Positions 46,099-55,670 of a stretch of DNA of 64,000 bases are shown in pieces. A program made the translations under genes and the position numbers. Under the pieces are notes generated by a model that saw only the letters and a list, made by a program, of their open reading frames with translations, made no database searches and was not told the DNA's origin. This DNA comes from Leptospira bandrabouensis (GTDB lineage: Bacteria > Spirochaetota > Leptospiria > Leptospirales > Leptospiraceae): positions 124,001-188,000 of the forward strand of contig NZ_RQHT01000003.1 in NCBI RefSeq assembly GCF_004770905.1. Direction: 5' to 3'. Within the stretch, counting starts at the first letter, position 1. The number at the start of each line of letters is the position of its first letter.

Positions 46099-47298
46099 AT
46101 GAGCTTACAAACAGAATACAAACTGCAATGGCCGGAATATCGGATTGAATTCCACCCAGGGCCTGTTATCCCTAAAAAGGCCAACCTGAATGAACTTTGG
46201 CCGACCCTTCGTGCCTTTTTTTCAGGCAATCAGTCTCGTTTTGCAAACTATCTCTTTTATCTATCGACCGATTTTTCTGGGGGGTTCAGCCTTTGTTCCA
46301 TTTTGGGGGAAAATGAGACCGCAAATCGGTTTCGAGACCCACAACTTTTCACCCCATCTCCTTTTCCGAAGGAATCCTTGGACCAAATTTGGGAACTTTG
46401 CCAAAACCGTGATTTTGAGGAGATGGAAAGAGAGGATTGGGAATTCATTGGGTTTGGACTTTTGTATTCTGGTGATGTCCGCGAATTTCGCAATTGGGTT
46501 ATGAAAACCAAAGAATTCTTTGGTCAAACCGATGACAATCGTCGGTTTTTATATTTACTTGGTTGGGAAAATTCTGAAATCCCATTTGAAAGTTCCGTAT
46601 TACATATGTTAGTTGAATATGTAAAAGGGAACAGAGAAGTATTGGATTTTAAAACTCTTACCGATGCTGTAACTTTAGATGCCCATTGGCAAATCTCTGG
46701 AGTTCTGTTTCATGCGATTGAAACCGGATGGTTTACGGGAGAAGAAACTTTTAGGTTCTGGAAATTTATCATTGGTTTTTATTCTGAGTGGAATGATTGG
46801 GAAAAAGGAAAGTTTCGTTCCATTTCTCTTGGAAAAATTCCCGCCTCTTTTGCTTTGCGTTATGCCAAACGATATTTTTCAGATGCGGATTTTGATTTAT
46901 ACAGAGAAGAATTGGAAACAAGTCTTCGCGGTGATTGGACTTACGGTAATGGATTCGGTTATGAACTCACTCACCAAATGGATCCCTTTGTCGAAACAGT
47001 GGTAAGATTTCGTAATGAAGGCGAAAGATTTGAAGAAGGATTAAAAAAAGAGCTCATTCTCAAACCCTATTCGTATTTTATCAATTTACAATTGGCTTGT
47101 ATCTATTTTGTGAAAAAGGAAAACGATAAGTTTTTACAGTTTTATAAAAAAGCAGGTAGGCTTAAATATTTACCTTTAGCTCTTAATTTATATTGGCGTG
47201 TTTTGAAACAAAACGGTGATGAAATTTTAGGATCTTCCATAGAACGGTCATTAGTTGCCACTGGTGAATCGATCCACATTCCAGAAGGTTGGACCTAA
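46099..47298 (+). CDS. Protein of unknown function, 399 aa
   Basis: A 399-residue, acidic, aromatic-rich soluble protein without a signal peptide. The C-terminal half is helical and TPR-like (QLACIYFVKKENDKFLQFYK; ALNLYWRVLKQNGDE). No catalytic motif is evident. It is divergent from the transglycosylase gene (49 bp between starts) and is followed after 1 bp by another unknown gene, then the bactofilin gene. Function unknown; neighbours suggest a link to cell shape or the envelope. Confidence 0.72.
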   Translation: MSLQTEYKLQWPEYRIEFHPGPVIPKKANLNELWPTLRAFFSGNQSRFANYLFYLSTDFSGGFSLCSILGENETANRFRDPQLFTPSPFPKESLDQIWELCQNRDFEEMEREDWEFIGFGLLYSGDVREFRNWVMKTKEFFGQTDDNRRFLYLLGWENSEIPFESSVLHMLVEYVKGNREVLDFKTLTDAVTLDAHWQISGVLFHAIETGWFTGEETFRFWKFIIGFYSEWNDWEKGKFRSISLGKIPASFALRYAKRYFSDADFDLYREELETSLRGDWTYGNGFGYELTHQMDPFVETVVRFRNEGERFEEGLKKELILKPYSYFINLQLACIYFVKKENDKFLQFYKKAGRLKYLPLALNLYWRVLKQNGDEILGSSIERSLVATGESIHIPEGWT

Positions 47299-47299
47299 G

Positions 47300-48073
47300 A
47301 TGCCACTAACCCAAGAACAAATTATGGAACTCTCCAAATTGCAGAAAATGCTAAGGAATTTGGAGAAAATTGAAAGAAATGCAAAAAATGATCTGCAAAA
47401 AGAGCGGGTGGCCTTCGACATTGAACGTTATAGGCGTAGGATGCAAGAGGTATCTCCAGAAGGAATTCCTGATAATTTAGAGCAGACCATGCGGAATGCA
47501 AAAACCAGAGAAGAAAATCCAGAAAACCTCAAACACAAAGTCATATCTCAATATCCTGTGATGAAAGTCTCCCCCAATTCGAATGATAGTGAAATCAATC
47601 AAATTGGTACACTTGTGAACATTATGGATTTGGAATATATTCCTATCCTTGGGGATGGTCATATCAAGTTTGATTATTCTCATGCCACAGAAAGGGACTC
47701 TGTTCTCAAATATATGGAGAACTTACGTAGAAACATGAAAATTCTTGTGGAAACAATCGAAGAATATGCTGCAGCCGACAAACAAGAGTTTCGTGAACAG
47801 CTATCAAGAATGAAAAATAAACAATCCCGAATTTTTATTGCGGAATCTTTTGAAACTTTGGGCAAATTTCGAGATTTCCTCACTGCTGTCAATAAAGACA
47901 TCAAGGACGGGGTAAACGTAATTATGAACATGGAAGAACCTATCAAATTCAATCCACGGTTTGAAAAGGCAACGGTTTTGGAAGGTCGTTCCATCATGGA
48001 AGGGCTTCGCGAATTTCAAGAATTTGCGGAAGAGGCGTGTGATTTGATTCGACTCCCGTCTTTTAGAGGTTAA
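47300..48073 (+). CDS. Coiled-coil protein of unknown function, 257 aa
   Basis: A 257-residue protein from the ATG at 47300 (MPLTQEQIMELSKLQKMLRN), one base after the preceding stop; the longer frame from 47255 lies in the upstream gene and is rejected. Residues 5-45 and 140-200 are charged amphipathic helices likely to form coiled coils; there is no signal peptide or membrane segment. It precedes the bactofilin gene by 67 bp, so it may be a cytoskeletal partner, but that is inference. Confidence 0.75.
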   Translation: MPLTQEQIMELSKLQKMLRNLEKIERNAKNDLQKERVAFDIERYRRRMQEVSPEGIPDNLEQTMRNAKTREENPENLKHKVISQYPVMKVSPNSNDSEINQIGTLVNIMDLEYIPILGDGHIKFDYSHATERDSVLKYMENLRRNMKILVETIEEYAAADKQEFREQLSRMKNKQSRIFIAESFETLGKFRDFLTAVNKDIKDGVNVIMNMEEPIKFNPRFEKATVLEGRSIMEGLREFQEFAEEACDLIRLPSFRG

Positions 48074-48107
48074 AAAAACCTTTTCATTCCCGGGGGGAAA
48101 CGCACAC

Positions 48108-48121
48108 TGTGAAAAATCACA
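48108..48121 (+). promoter_or_regulatory. 14-bp dyad TGTGA-N4-TCACA upstream of the bactofilin gene
   Basis: TGTGA at 48108-48112 and TCACA at 48117-48121 form a perfect palindrome with a four-A spacer, 19 nt before the ATG at 48141. It resembles a CRP half-site pair, but the spacer is two bases shorter than the CRP consensus and equals the FNR spacing. A small hairpin is also possible. Confidence 0.35.
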
Positions 48122-48140
48122 TACACGGACTCGTAACAGC

Positions 48141-48581
48141 ATGGCATTAGTCAAAAATCAGACCGAAGTTACCAATTCAACGATTGGTGAGAATTCTTAC
48201 TTCAACGGTAAATTCTTCATCAATGGTTCCTTAAAAATTGACGGTAAATTCGAGGGAAAATCCCTCCAAGCCGAACACCTCTATATTGGTGTAACCGGAA
48301 AGGTCAAAACCAACATCACTGCTGCCAGTGTCATCGTAGAGGGAATTGTTGTCGGAAACGTCACCGCAAGAAACCGTGTGATGCTCCTTCCTACCTCAAA
48401 AATTCTCGGAGATATCAAAACTCCTGAGCTGATCATCCAAAACGGGGTGATTTTGGAAGGACGTTGTATGATTTCCAACGACCTCAAACACAGTGCCAAA
48501 GACCTAATTGAATTGGAATACTCAAAAGATTCCTTAAGTGTAGAGAAGATTTTTGGGAAACAACCAAACGCAAAAGAATAA
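48141..48581 (+). CDS. Bactofilin family cytoskeletal protein
   Basis: A 146-residue bactofilin (DUF583). The right-handed beta-helix core is about 15-115, with the repeating pattern NSYFNGKFFINGSLKIDGKF, GVTGKVKTNITAASVIVEG and GNVTARNRVMLLPTSKILGD. Unstructured ends flank it. Bactofilins polymerise without nucleotide into filaments that shape cells or place wall enzymes. In Leptospira a bactofilin (LbbD) is known to affect helical pitch; whether this gene is that one is not established here. The pdxA start codon follows its stop with no gap. Confidence 0.93.
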   Translation: MALVKNQTEVTNSTIGENSYFNGKFFINGSLKIDGKFEGKSLQAEHLYIGVTGKVKTNITAASVIVEGIVVGNVTARNRVMLLPTSKILGDIKTPELIIQNGVILEGRCMISNDLKHSAKDLIELEYSKDSLSVEKIFGKQPNAKE

Positions 48582-49526
48582 TTGAAAACCATTCTGATTT
48601 CGGAAGGCGATCCAACAAGTATCAACTACGAACTTGTAGTTTCTGCCTTCCCACAATTGTTAGCTTTGGGGAAACAACACCGCATTTATCTAGTGCGCGG
48701 GCCCCACAACATCACAGTTCCCTCCCTCCCAAACCTTACAAAACCCAGTGCCGAACCAGGATTTTATTCACTTACTTGGTCAGGTTCTAAAAAAACTCGT
48801 TCGTTTGTTCTAGGAAAACCTTCTGCGAACTCTGGAAAAATGGCCTATGATTCGCTACTGGCCGCTATGGATGTACAAAAGGAACTCGGAGCCGATCTCA
48901 TTACTTTGCCTCTTTCGAAAGAATGGGTACAAAAAGCAGGGATCAAAGGATTTCGGGGCCATACAGAAACCTTGGCTGAGTTTTATAAACGACCTACGTT
49001 TATGATGATGAGTGGGGAAAAACTCAATGTCATTCCTTTAACTACGCACGTGCCGTTGAAGGATGTGGTGAAAGAATTAAAAAAGTTTTCTTGGAAGGAA
49101 TTGGCCAAGGCAATGACGAGTTCTCGCTTTTTAAAGAATCCAAAAATTGCTTATTTGGGTCTTAACCCCCATGCCGGGGAAGGGGGAAAGATTGGGGACG
49201 AGGAATCGACCTTACTTGCCATTGGTGCCAAAGTACTCCGAAAAGCAAAGTTCTCCGTCGAGGGACCGCTTTCCGCCGATTCTGCTTTTTTACCAGGTGC
49301 TAAGCCGTACGATTTGTATTTGGCTTCCTATCATGACCAAGGACTCATTCCATTTAAATTGCTTGAAGGGAAAAAGGGAGTCAACATAACCTTAGGACTG
49401 GATTTTACCCGTGTGTCCCCCGACCACGGAACGGCCTTTGACATTGCAGGTAAGGGCATTAGTGATCCCACAGGACTCATCTCCTGTTTAGAACGACTCA
49501 CGGAGAATACAAAAACAAAACCATGA
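48582..49526 (+). CDS. pdxA: 4-hydroxythreonine-4-phosphate dehydrogenase
   Basis: A 314-residue PdxA-family enzyme of the pyridoxal 5'-phosphate pathway, using NAD+ and a divalent metal. Landmarks are SEGDPTSINYELV at the N-terminus, FRGHTETLAEF with a metal His, LNPHAGEGGKIGDEE, and ASYHDQGLIPFKLL with a second His, then SPDHGTAFDIAG. It is started by TTG at 48582, directly after the bactofilin stop, and its end overlaps the next gene by 4 bp. Confidence 0.92.
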   Translation: MKTILISEGDPTSINYELVVSAFPQLLALGKQHRIYLVRGPHNITVPSLPNLTKPSAEPGFYSLTWSGSKKTRSFVLGKPSANSGKMAYDSLLAAMDVQKELGADLITLPLSKEWVQKAGIKGFRGHTETLAEFYKRPTFMMMSGEKLNVIPLTTHVPLKDVVKELKKFSWKELAKAMTSSRFLKNPKIAYLGLNPHAGEGGKIGDEESTLLAIGAKVLRKAKFSVEGPLSADSAFLPGAKPYDLYLASYHDQGLIPFKLLEGKKGVNITLGLDFTRVSPDHGTAFDIAGKGISDPTGLISCLERLTENTKTKP

Positions 49527-49948
49527 CACTATTGGAAGTCCTTGCCTTTCCGGTTTTATTTATTTGGTTTGTGGGGCTTCTTCTCACTCTGTTCCGGAGA
49601 GATTTAGAATCCCATTGGAAGTTTTTTTTCTTCCTAGTGTTTTGTTTTTATTTGGTCCAATTTTTTCCAGAATTTTGGGAAGGGGTGGCTCGTTGGAAGG
49701 AAAATCCCAAAGCAGAGGTTCTCATTTGGATTTCGGCTATGGGAAATTCTATCTATGTATTTTTATTCTTTTTATGGCCCCTGGTTCTCATTCGCATATA
49801 TTATTCCGCATCCAATAATTTAAGTAAAACCTTGATCCCTGCACTTGCCTATGGGACTGTTTTGTATTGGGTTTTATTTTTTCTTTGGACTATGTATTCC
49901 AAAGAGTTCAACGGTTGGCTTCATCAAGTTTTCACAATAAGTAAATAA
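49523..49948 (+). CDS. Small integral membrane protein, 141 aa
   Basis: A 141-residue, very hydrophobic protein with four likely transmembrane helices (about 4-24, 33-51, 68-92 and 105-130) and short loops. No motif is recognised. It overlaps pdxA by 4 bp and precedes the aminotransferase gene by 12 bp, so all are in one operon. Function unknown. Confidence 0.75.
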   Translation: MTLLEVLAFPVLFIWFVGLLLTLFRRDLESHWKFFFFLVFCFYLVQFFPEFWEGVARWKENPKAEVLIWISAMGNSIYVFLFFLWPLVLIRIYYSASNNLSKTLIPALAYGTVLYWVLFFLWTMYSKEFNGWLHQVFTISK

Positions 49949-49960
49949 AAAGGGCATACA

Positions 49961-51082
49961 ATGGCAGTTCCATTTATAGATATCAAACGATTTGAACCAG
50001 GATTTTTGGACACCTGGAATGAAAAAGTAAAGTCCATGTCAGTAAACGCACAGTTTATCGGTGGAAACGAAGTGACCGATTTGGAAACAAATCTTGCCAC
50101 TTGGGCAGAGACAAAGTATGCCATTGGTTGTGCCAATGGTACTGATGCTTTACAATTGGCACTGCGTGCTGTGGGAGTAGGTCGTGGCGACAAAGTGTTG
50201 TTACCCGACTCTACTTTCTGGGCGACCTTTGAGGCGGTGGTGAATGTTGGCGGTGATCCTTATACTGTGGATACCAATCCTATTGACTTACAAATGGACT
50301 TCCAAGTATTTAAGGAAGCGGTCGAAAAAGTAAAACCAAAAGCAGCTCTTGTGGTCCATTTATACGGCTGGGGAACAGCAAACATTGAAGAACTTCGAAA
50401 GTTCTGCAAAGAAAAAAACGTGGCTCTCATTGAAGACGGGGCACAATGTTTTGGAGTCAGACACAATGGAAAGTCCTTATACAAAGACGCTCTTATTTCC
50501 ACTACATCCTTCTATCCTGCAAAGGTGTTAGGTGCTGCCGGCGATGGTGGTGCTGTATTTACAAACGATGAAGAGTTATCAATTGTCACACGTAGGCTTG
50601 TTAATCATGGACGCACTTCGCATTATGAACATGGACTTGTGGGTTGGAACTCAAGACTTGATTCACTGCAAGCTGCCTTTTTAAATTTATCTTTAAAACA
50701 TCTGCAAGCACGCATTGATTCTCGTAAAAAGTCACAAAACATATACTACAAAGAATTACCAGGTCTTGGAATCGGTGTCATCAAACCTCCTAAAGATTAC
50801 GAGGAAAATGGATATTGTAACGTGACTTTGGTGGACCCTGAAGTTCGTCCCAAAATCGAGGCTGTTCTCAAGGACAAAGGGATTGGATTTGGAAATATTT
50901 ATCCAGGTGCCATGTCTGACCAACCAGGCGCCAAACCATACCTCGTCGAAAGATTTGGAAAGGATGGAAATGCACGTAGGATTTCTAAATCCGTTCTTAA
51001 CTTTCCACTTTTTGCATATATGACAGATTCTGAATTGGATGAAGTGTTTAGTGCGATAAAAGCCTATAACGCAAACAAATAA
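49961..51082 (+). CDS. DegT/DnrJ/EryC1/StrS family aminotransferase
   Basis: A 373-residue PLP enzyme. The PLP lysine is K188 in [19 protein letters not shown], with [10 protein letters not shown] (D159) and [14 protein letters not shown] as cofactor-site blocks. These enzymes make amino sugars (for example 3- or 4-amino-4,6-dideoxyhexoses) for LPS or glycoproteins. No sugar dehydratase or epimerase is next to it, so the substrate must come from elsewhere in the genome. The start has AAAGGG at 49950-49955. Confidence 0.92.
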   Translation: MAVPFIDIKRFEPGFLDTWNEKVKSMSVNAQFIGGNEVTDLETNLATWAETKYAIGCANGTDALQLALRAVGVGRGDKVLLPDSTFWATFEAVVNVGGDPYTVDTNPIDLQMDFQVFKEAVEKVKPKAALVVHLYGWGTANIEELRKFCKEKNVALIEDGAQCFGVRHNGKSLYKDALISTTSFYPAKVLGAAGDGGAVFTNDEELSIVTRRLVNHGRTSHYEHGLVGWNSRLDSLQAAFLNLSLKHLQARIDSRKKSQNIYYKELPGLGIGVIKPPKDYEENGYCNVTLVDPEVRPKIEAVLKDKGIGFGNIYPGAMSDQPGAKPYLVERFGKDGNARRISKSVLNFPLFAYMTDSELDEVFSAIKAYNANK

Positions 51083-51849
51083 TGGAAAAGTTTAGAGTCG
51101 GAGTATTTTTATTCTTTTTACTCATCCTTGCGGTGCTTACTTTTAGTTTGTCTAAAAGTTGGCGCCTCTATGATGATGCGTATGAAGTCACAGTAGAAAC
51201 TCCCGAGTCTAAGGAAAAAGATAATAGTCCTGAACCTTCGGATCGTTTGGATTTGGAAGATGGGAATGGAAAGATCTATTGGAAACAATACTTTATTTAC
51301 CCACATGGACTGGTCACTGAGTCAGGTGGGTTTGGTCCTGATGGGATTTTAACTCACGCTCGTAACTTATATTCGATCAATTTGAAAGATGGAAAGGTGC
51401 AAAAACTTTTCCCACACGATGTTTACATTTGGGATTTTTTTGTGGGAGAGTTTGAAAAAAAATCTTTATCCAATACAATCGATGATCCCAAAGAAGATGT
51501 CTTACAAATCGAGAAAAAACTTTTAATTTTTGCTGTAACAGAAGATAGCAATTTGGATGGAGTTCTCAATTATAAAGACCATAAGTTTGTGTATCTTTAT
51601 GATCCTGATACCAATCAATTGGATTCTTTATTGCCAACTGGATATCATTTTCGAAAACTTTTATACAATTCTTTGAAAAATCACCTAACGTTGGTTTTGG
51701 GAAAAAATCCAGAACCTCAACCTAAAAATCCAAAGAAAAAACTCCCAGAGCCTCCGTTAAAACTCCATCTTTTCGACTACGATGTTGTTTCAAAAAAAGG
51801 GGTACTCAGTGGATCTCTTGAAGCTTTTGTAACACAAGAAGCCAACTAA
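51082..51849 (+). CDS. Membrane-anchored protein of unknown function
   Basis: A 255-residue protein with one N-terminal transmembrane anchor (about 8-24) followed by an acidic linker (35-57) and a periplasmic mixed alpha/beta domain. The repeating strand pattern (YSINLKDGKVQKLFPHDVYI; LIFAVTEDSNLDGVLNYKDH) resembles a beta-propeller fragment. Its ATG shares a base with the stop of the aminotransferase gene (TAATG). Function unknown. Confidence 0.75.
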   Translation: MEKFRVGVFLFFLLILAVLTFSLSKSWRLYDDAYEVTVETPESKEKDNSPEPSDRLDLEDGNGKIYWKQYFIYPHGLVTESGGFGPDGILTHARNLYSINLKDGKVQKLFPHDVYIWDFFVGEFEKKSLSNTIDDPKEDVLQIEKKLLIFAVTEDSNLDGVLNYKDHKFVYLYDPDTNQLDSLLPTGYHFRKLLYNSLKNHLTLVLGKNPEPQPKNPKKKLPEPPLKLHLFDYDVVSKKGVLSGSLEAFVTQEAN

Positions 51850-51860
51850 AATTTAGGTTT

Positions 51861-52694
51861 TTAATTTTTCCCCATCGCTTCCAAATTAAAGATAAACCCG
51901 AATTGAAACCCGGCAAGATTAATAGATTCGGAAGAGAAAGCATTCGATTTTAGGATTTTTCGTGAGCCATATACTTCTATGGATAAACCAAATTCAGGTG
52001 TGATGAAATAGTTAGTTCCAAAAGTGACACGGCCACCAATCCCTGTCCCTGGATGTGTATCAGTTGGGTAAAATAGATTGTTTTGTTGGCCGTTGCGATA
52101 TTTGGATTCAAAATTGAGAACACTCAGTTCTAATCCAACAAAGGGATCAAATCTGTTTCTATAGAGAAAGTGGTAGTTGAGTCCCATCCCATAATTTCGA
52201 TCTCTGTAAATTTTGTGACCTATTGGTACTGCTTCAATGTAAGTGGTGTATCCGTTAGGGTTTTTAGGATCAGCTAAAGCAATTTGGTTTGAACCTTGAG
52301 ATTTAATGGAGACGACGCTATAAGAAATAAAAAATCCAATATGATCAGTGAGTCCGTATTCCATAGAAACTTTAAGTGTGTCCCCTGCTTGGACTTTGTC
52401 TTTGGTAAGTGGGATACCATTTGGGAAAGGAAAGGTCCCAATCATTTTTACGGGAGTAACTCCTAAATTCGCTTGGGCCTGAAGACCATTTTGGTAGTTT
52501 TTTTCAGTTTGAATGAGTGATCCTCCTGTGTAATTAGTTTCCCCTTGGAGGTAAGTTAAATAATATCCACCTTGGTAAAAACCAAACACGGGTTCCGGCC
52601 TATTAGATTGAGCGAACAAAGAAAAAATTGGCAAACATACTACGAGGAGATAAGTAGAAATTAAATTAGGATATTGGAATGCAAGTTTTCTCAT
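51861..52694 (-). CDS. Exported beta-barrel-like outer membrane protein
   Basis: A 277-residue protein started at ATG 52694 (MRKLAFQYPN); TTG at 52700 is a possible alternative. A signal peptide ends near LFAQ at about 30. The mature part alternates hydrophobic and polar residues with many Gly, Tyr and Phe (FGFYQGGYYLTYLQGETNYT; GIGGRVTFGTNYFITPEFGL), and strands recur as in an eight-stranded OmpA/OprF-like barrel. It ends FIFNLEAMGKN and so lacks the usual C-terminal Phe of a barrel. A surface location is inferred. Confidence 0.75.
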   Translation of the reverse strand: MRKLAFQYPNLISTYLLVVCLPIFSLFAQSNRPEPVFGFYQGGYYLTYLQGETNYTGGSLIQTEKNYQNGLQAQANLGVTPVKMIGTFPFPNGIPLTKDKVQAGDTLKVSMEYGLTDHIGFFISYSVVSIKSQGSNQIALADPKNPNGYTTYIEAVPIGHKIYRDRNYGMGLNYHFLYRNRFDPFVGLELSVLNFESKYRNGQQNNLFYPTDTHPGTGIGGRVTFGTNYFITPEFGLSIEVYGSRKILKSNAFSSESINLAGFQFGFIFNLEAMGKN

Positions 52695-52794
52695 TTCCAA
52701 ATTTTGAAAGACCAGTTAATGCCTGTCAAATGGAAAAAGGAATAGATGGTAAATGGATTTTTGCGCCTAAGGTGATGGACTCTTCCGTAGTTTT

Positions 52795-52830
52795 AAACAA
52801 AAAAGCCTTGAGATTTCTCCCAAGGCTTTT
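52795..52830 (-). terminator. Intrinsic terminator after sucA
   Basis: AAAAGCCTTG at 52801-52810 and CAAGGCTTTT at 52821-52830 form a perfect 10-bp stem with a 10-nt loop. Reading the minus strand, the stem is followed by a run of six T (through 52799). It lies 37 nt beyond the sucA stop, so it ends the sucB-lpd-sucA transcript. Confidence 0.85.
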
Positions 52831-52867
52831 ATTTAAATCACCTGTTGATGTTAGATGCTATTATAAC

Positions 52868-55636
52868 TTAAGATAAAGCATCCTTCACTAGGTCTTCTTG
52901 TTCTTTTAAGTGAGTGACTACGTGTCCACAAGCAGGGCTTGGGAACTCGGAACGACCTGCATAATGCAGACGTTTGTTTTCTGGCATCACTGCTTCGATA
53001 CGATCTCTTACAAAGAACCAAGCTCCTTGGTTTTTTGGTTCTTCCTGTACCCATACAAATTTTTTCAGTTTTCCGTAACTTGTGATCATTTGTTTGATAT
53101 GGTTTTCTGGGAACGGGTAAAGTTGTTCAATCCGAACGACTGCTACGTTTTCCAATTTTTGCGCATCGATGGCTTTGCGTAAGTCGTAATAAACTTTTCC
53201 AGAACAGAAAAGTAACTTCTCTACCTTTTCTGGTTTGGCCACTGGATCAGGAAGGATCTTTCTAAAAGCACCCGTTGTGATATCTTCCAAACTAGAAGCT
53301 GCCTCTTTCAAACGAAGGAGAGACTTAGGCGTCATGATGATGAGTGGCTTTCTGAAACTTTGGAGGATCTGACGACGTAGTATATGGAAATACTGAGCAG
53401 GTGTGGTTAGGTTTGCCACTTGGATATTATCAAGTGCACAGAGTTGTAAGAACCTCTCTAGCCTTGCCGAAGAGTGTTCAGGACCTTGACCTTCGTATCC
53501 ATGTGGGAGTAAACAAACAAGACCAGACATCCTTTGCCATTTGATTTCGGAGCTGGAAATGAATTGGTCAAAGATCACCTGTGCGTTGTTAGCAAAGTCA
53601 CCAAACTGTGCTTCCCACATCACAAGACTACTTGGATCAGCGAGAGAATACCCATATTCAAATCCAAGACAAGAATATTCAGAAAGAGAGGAGTTAACGA
53701 TCTCTATCTTTGCTTGTTTCTCACTGATATGATTGAGCAGGGTAAGTTTTTTCCCATTAACGATGTCGGAAAGAGTGGCATGTCTATGAGAGAAAGTTCC
53801 CCTTTGTGCATCTTGTCCCCCAAGTCGGATGGGAAATCCATTTTCCAAAATGGAACCAAAGGAAAGTGCTTCAGCAAAGCCCCAGTCAATTGGAAGTTCC
53901 CCAGCACCCATTTTTTTACGATCCTCTAAAACTTTAATGTGTTTTGGGTTCGCATTAAATCCTTGTGGTAGGGTGGTCACTGCTTTCACAATTCCACCTA
54001 ACTGTTGTTGGAGAAGTTCGGTATGTACATCAGAATCCAAAGGTTCTTTCGTGTATCTTGACCAAACTCCACCAAGGGTATCGACTGTAATGCGAGTGTC
54101 TTTTTCTTTGGCTTGTTGGAAGGAAGTTTCTAAACCTTGTTGGATTCCGTCTTTAATGAACTGGATTTCTTCTTGTGTGATATCGCCACGTTTTAATAAC
54201 TTCTCTTCATAAATGGAGATTGTTTTTGGATGTTTTTTGATGATATCATACATCTGAGGTTGTGTGAAAGTTGGTTCGTCTGTTTCGTTGTGACCAAGCC
54301 TTCTGTAACAAATCAAATCGATGATCACATCTTTTTTAAATTTTTGACGATATTCTAACGCAAGTTTTGTGACTCGGTAAGTAGCTTCTGGGTCATCTCC
54401 ATTTACATGGAAAATGGGAACTTGGAAACCTTTGGCAAGGTCTGTAGCGTAAAGTGTAGATCTAGATTCACTTGGGAGAGTGGTGAATCCAATTTGGTTA
54501 TTGATGACAATGTGGAAAGTTCCACCCACTGTATAACCATCTAAGTTCATCATGTTGAGAGTTTCTGCCACTACCCCTTGACCCGCAAACGCTGCATCCC
54601 CGTGGATGGCCACTGGCATAAATTTAGAACGGTCTGTATCCTTTGCCATTTCTTGGCGAGCCCGAACCGATCCAAAAATCACTGGGTCTACGGCTTCTAA
54701 GTGAGAAGGGTTGAAAGCAAGGGAGAGTTTGACTTCTTTCCCGTAATGAGTCATGACATGGTTGGAATAACCAAGATGGTATTTTACGTCCGCATAACCA
54801 AGTTGGCCTGGGTTTAGTTTTTCTTCGAACTCAGCAAAGATAAGACCAGCTGGTTTACGGATGATATTCACAAGCACATTGAGTCGTCCTCTATGTGCCA
54901 TCCCGATCACAAGGGCATCCATTTTATGACCCCCCGCTTCTTCCACAAGGGTATCGAGCATAGGGATCATGGTTTCCCCACCTTCGAGTGAAAATCGTTT
55001 TTTCCCTACGAATTTTTTGGCGAGGAAATTTTCAAAACTATCCGCTTGGTATAGTTTTTCAAACAAACGTAAGGCGGTCTTTTTGCTGATGGGCTCGTTG
55101 TTGGCAAGAGGTTCCATTCGGTTTTGTAACCACTCACGTTCCTCATCATTAACAAGGTAGTAGTGTTCACAACCGATCGAACCACAATAGGTTTTTTCAA
55201 ACCAATCGATGACGTCTTTTAGTTTTGCTTTCCCAAGGTTGGCAATTCCAGAATCCACTTCTGTTTCTAAGTCACTTTGTTTGAGTGCTCCGATTTTGAG
55301 ATCGATGAATTCGCGGTTGGGTTTGTTGATCCCTAGTGGATCGAGGTTTGCAGCTAAGTGACCTTGCCTTCTATAAGCATTGAGAAGGTTGATGATCCCG
55401 AAGTCGCTGAGTGAAGAATCTTTTCTGTGTTCGGTGGATGCATAATTTACATATCCATTTCCACCAAATCCACTTCCATTGGACCCGTTACCGGAAACGG
55501 ATGATCTTTCTAATTCACCAAAAAAGTCGATCCAGTCTTTTGATAAACTCTGCGGATCTTCTTTGAATTGTTTGTAATACTCTTCCAATAATACGACGTT
55601 ATCGCCGTATAAACTCATCATCTGGTCGGTTGTCAT
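52868..55636 (-). CDS. sucA: 2-oxoglutarate dehydrogenase E1 component
   Basis: A 922-residue thiamine diphosphate enzyme. It has the N-terminal E2-binding helix ([20 protein letters not shown]), [19 protein letters not shown], the ThDP motif [20 protein letters not shown] and [29 protein letters not shown], and in the C-terminal domain [16 protein letters not shown]. It decarboxylates 2-oxoglutarate and reduces E2 lipoate. GGGAGA is upstream of the ATG. It is the last gene of the operon, downstream of lpd, which reverses the common sucA-sucB order. Confidence 0.97.
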   Translation of the reverse strand: MTTDQMMSLYGDNVVLLEEYYKQFKEDPQSLSKDWIDFFGELERSSVSGNGSNGSGFGGNGYVNYASTEHRKDSSLSDFGIINLLNAYRRQGHLAANLDPLGINKPNREFIDLKIGALKQSDLETEVDSGIANLGKAKLKDVIDWFEKTYCGSIGCEHYYLVNDEEREWLQNRMEPLANNEPISKKTALRLFEKLYQADSFENFLAKKFVGKKRFSLEGGETMIPMLDTLVEEAGGHKMDALVIGMAHRGRLNVLVNIIRKPAGLIFAEFEEKLNPGQLGYADVKYHLGYSNHVMTHYGKEVKLSLAFNPSHLEAVDPVIFGSVRARQEMAKDTDRSKFMPVAIHGDAAFAGQGVVAETLNMMNLDGYTVGGTFHIVINNQIGFTTLPSESRSTLYATDLAKGFQVPIFHVNGDDPEATYRVTKLALEYRQKFKKDVIIDLICYRRLGHNETDEPTFTQPQMYDIIKKHPKTISIYEEKLLKRGDITQEEIQFIKDGIQQGLETSFQQAKEKDTRITVDTLGGVWSRYTKEPLDSDVHTELLQQQLGGIVKAVTTLPQGFNANPKHIKVLEDRKKMGAGELPIDWGFAEALSFGSILENGFPIRLGGQDAQRGTFSHRHATLSDIVNGKKLTLLNHISEKQAKIEIVNSSLSEYSCLGFEYGYSLADPSSLVMWEAQFGDFANNAQVIFDQFISSSEIKWQRMSGLVCLLPHGYEGQGPEHSSARLERFLQLCALDNIQVANLTTPAQYFHILRRQILQSFRKPLIIMTPKSLLRLKEAASSLEDITTGAFRKILPDPVAKPEKVEKLLFCSGKVYYDLRKAIDAQKLENVAVVRIEQLYPFPENHIKQMITSYGKLKKFVWVQEEPKNQGAWFFVRDRIEAVMPENKRLHYAGRSEFPSPACGHVVTHLKEQEDLVKDALS

Positions 55637-55670
55637 ATTCTCTCCCTAAAACAACAAAACAACAGTTAAA

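Noticed and set aside
52679..52876. 65-codon plus-strand frame
   Set aside because: It overlaps the start of the beta-barrel gene and runs through the sucA terminator hairpin; no ribosome binding site.
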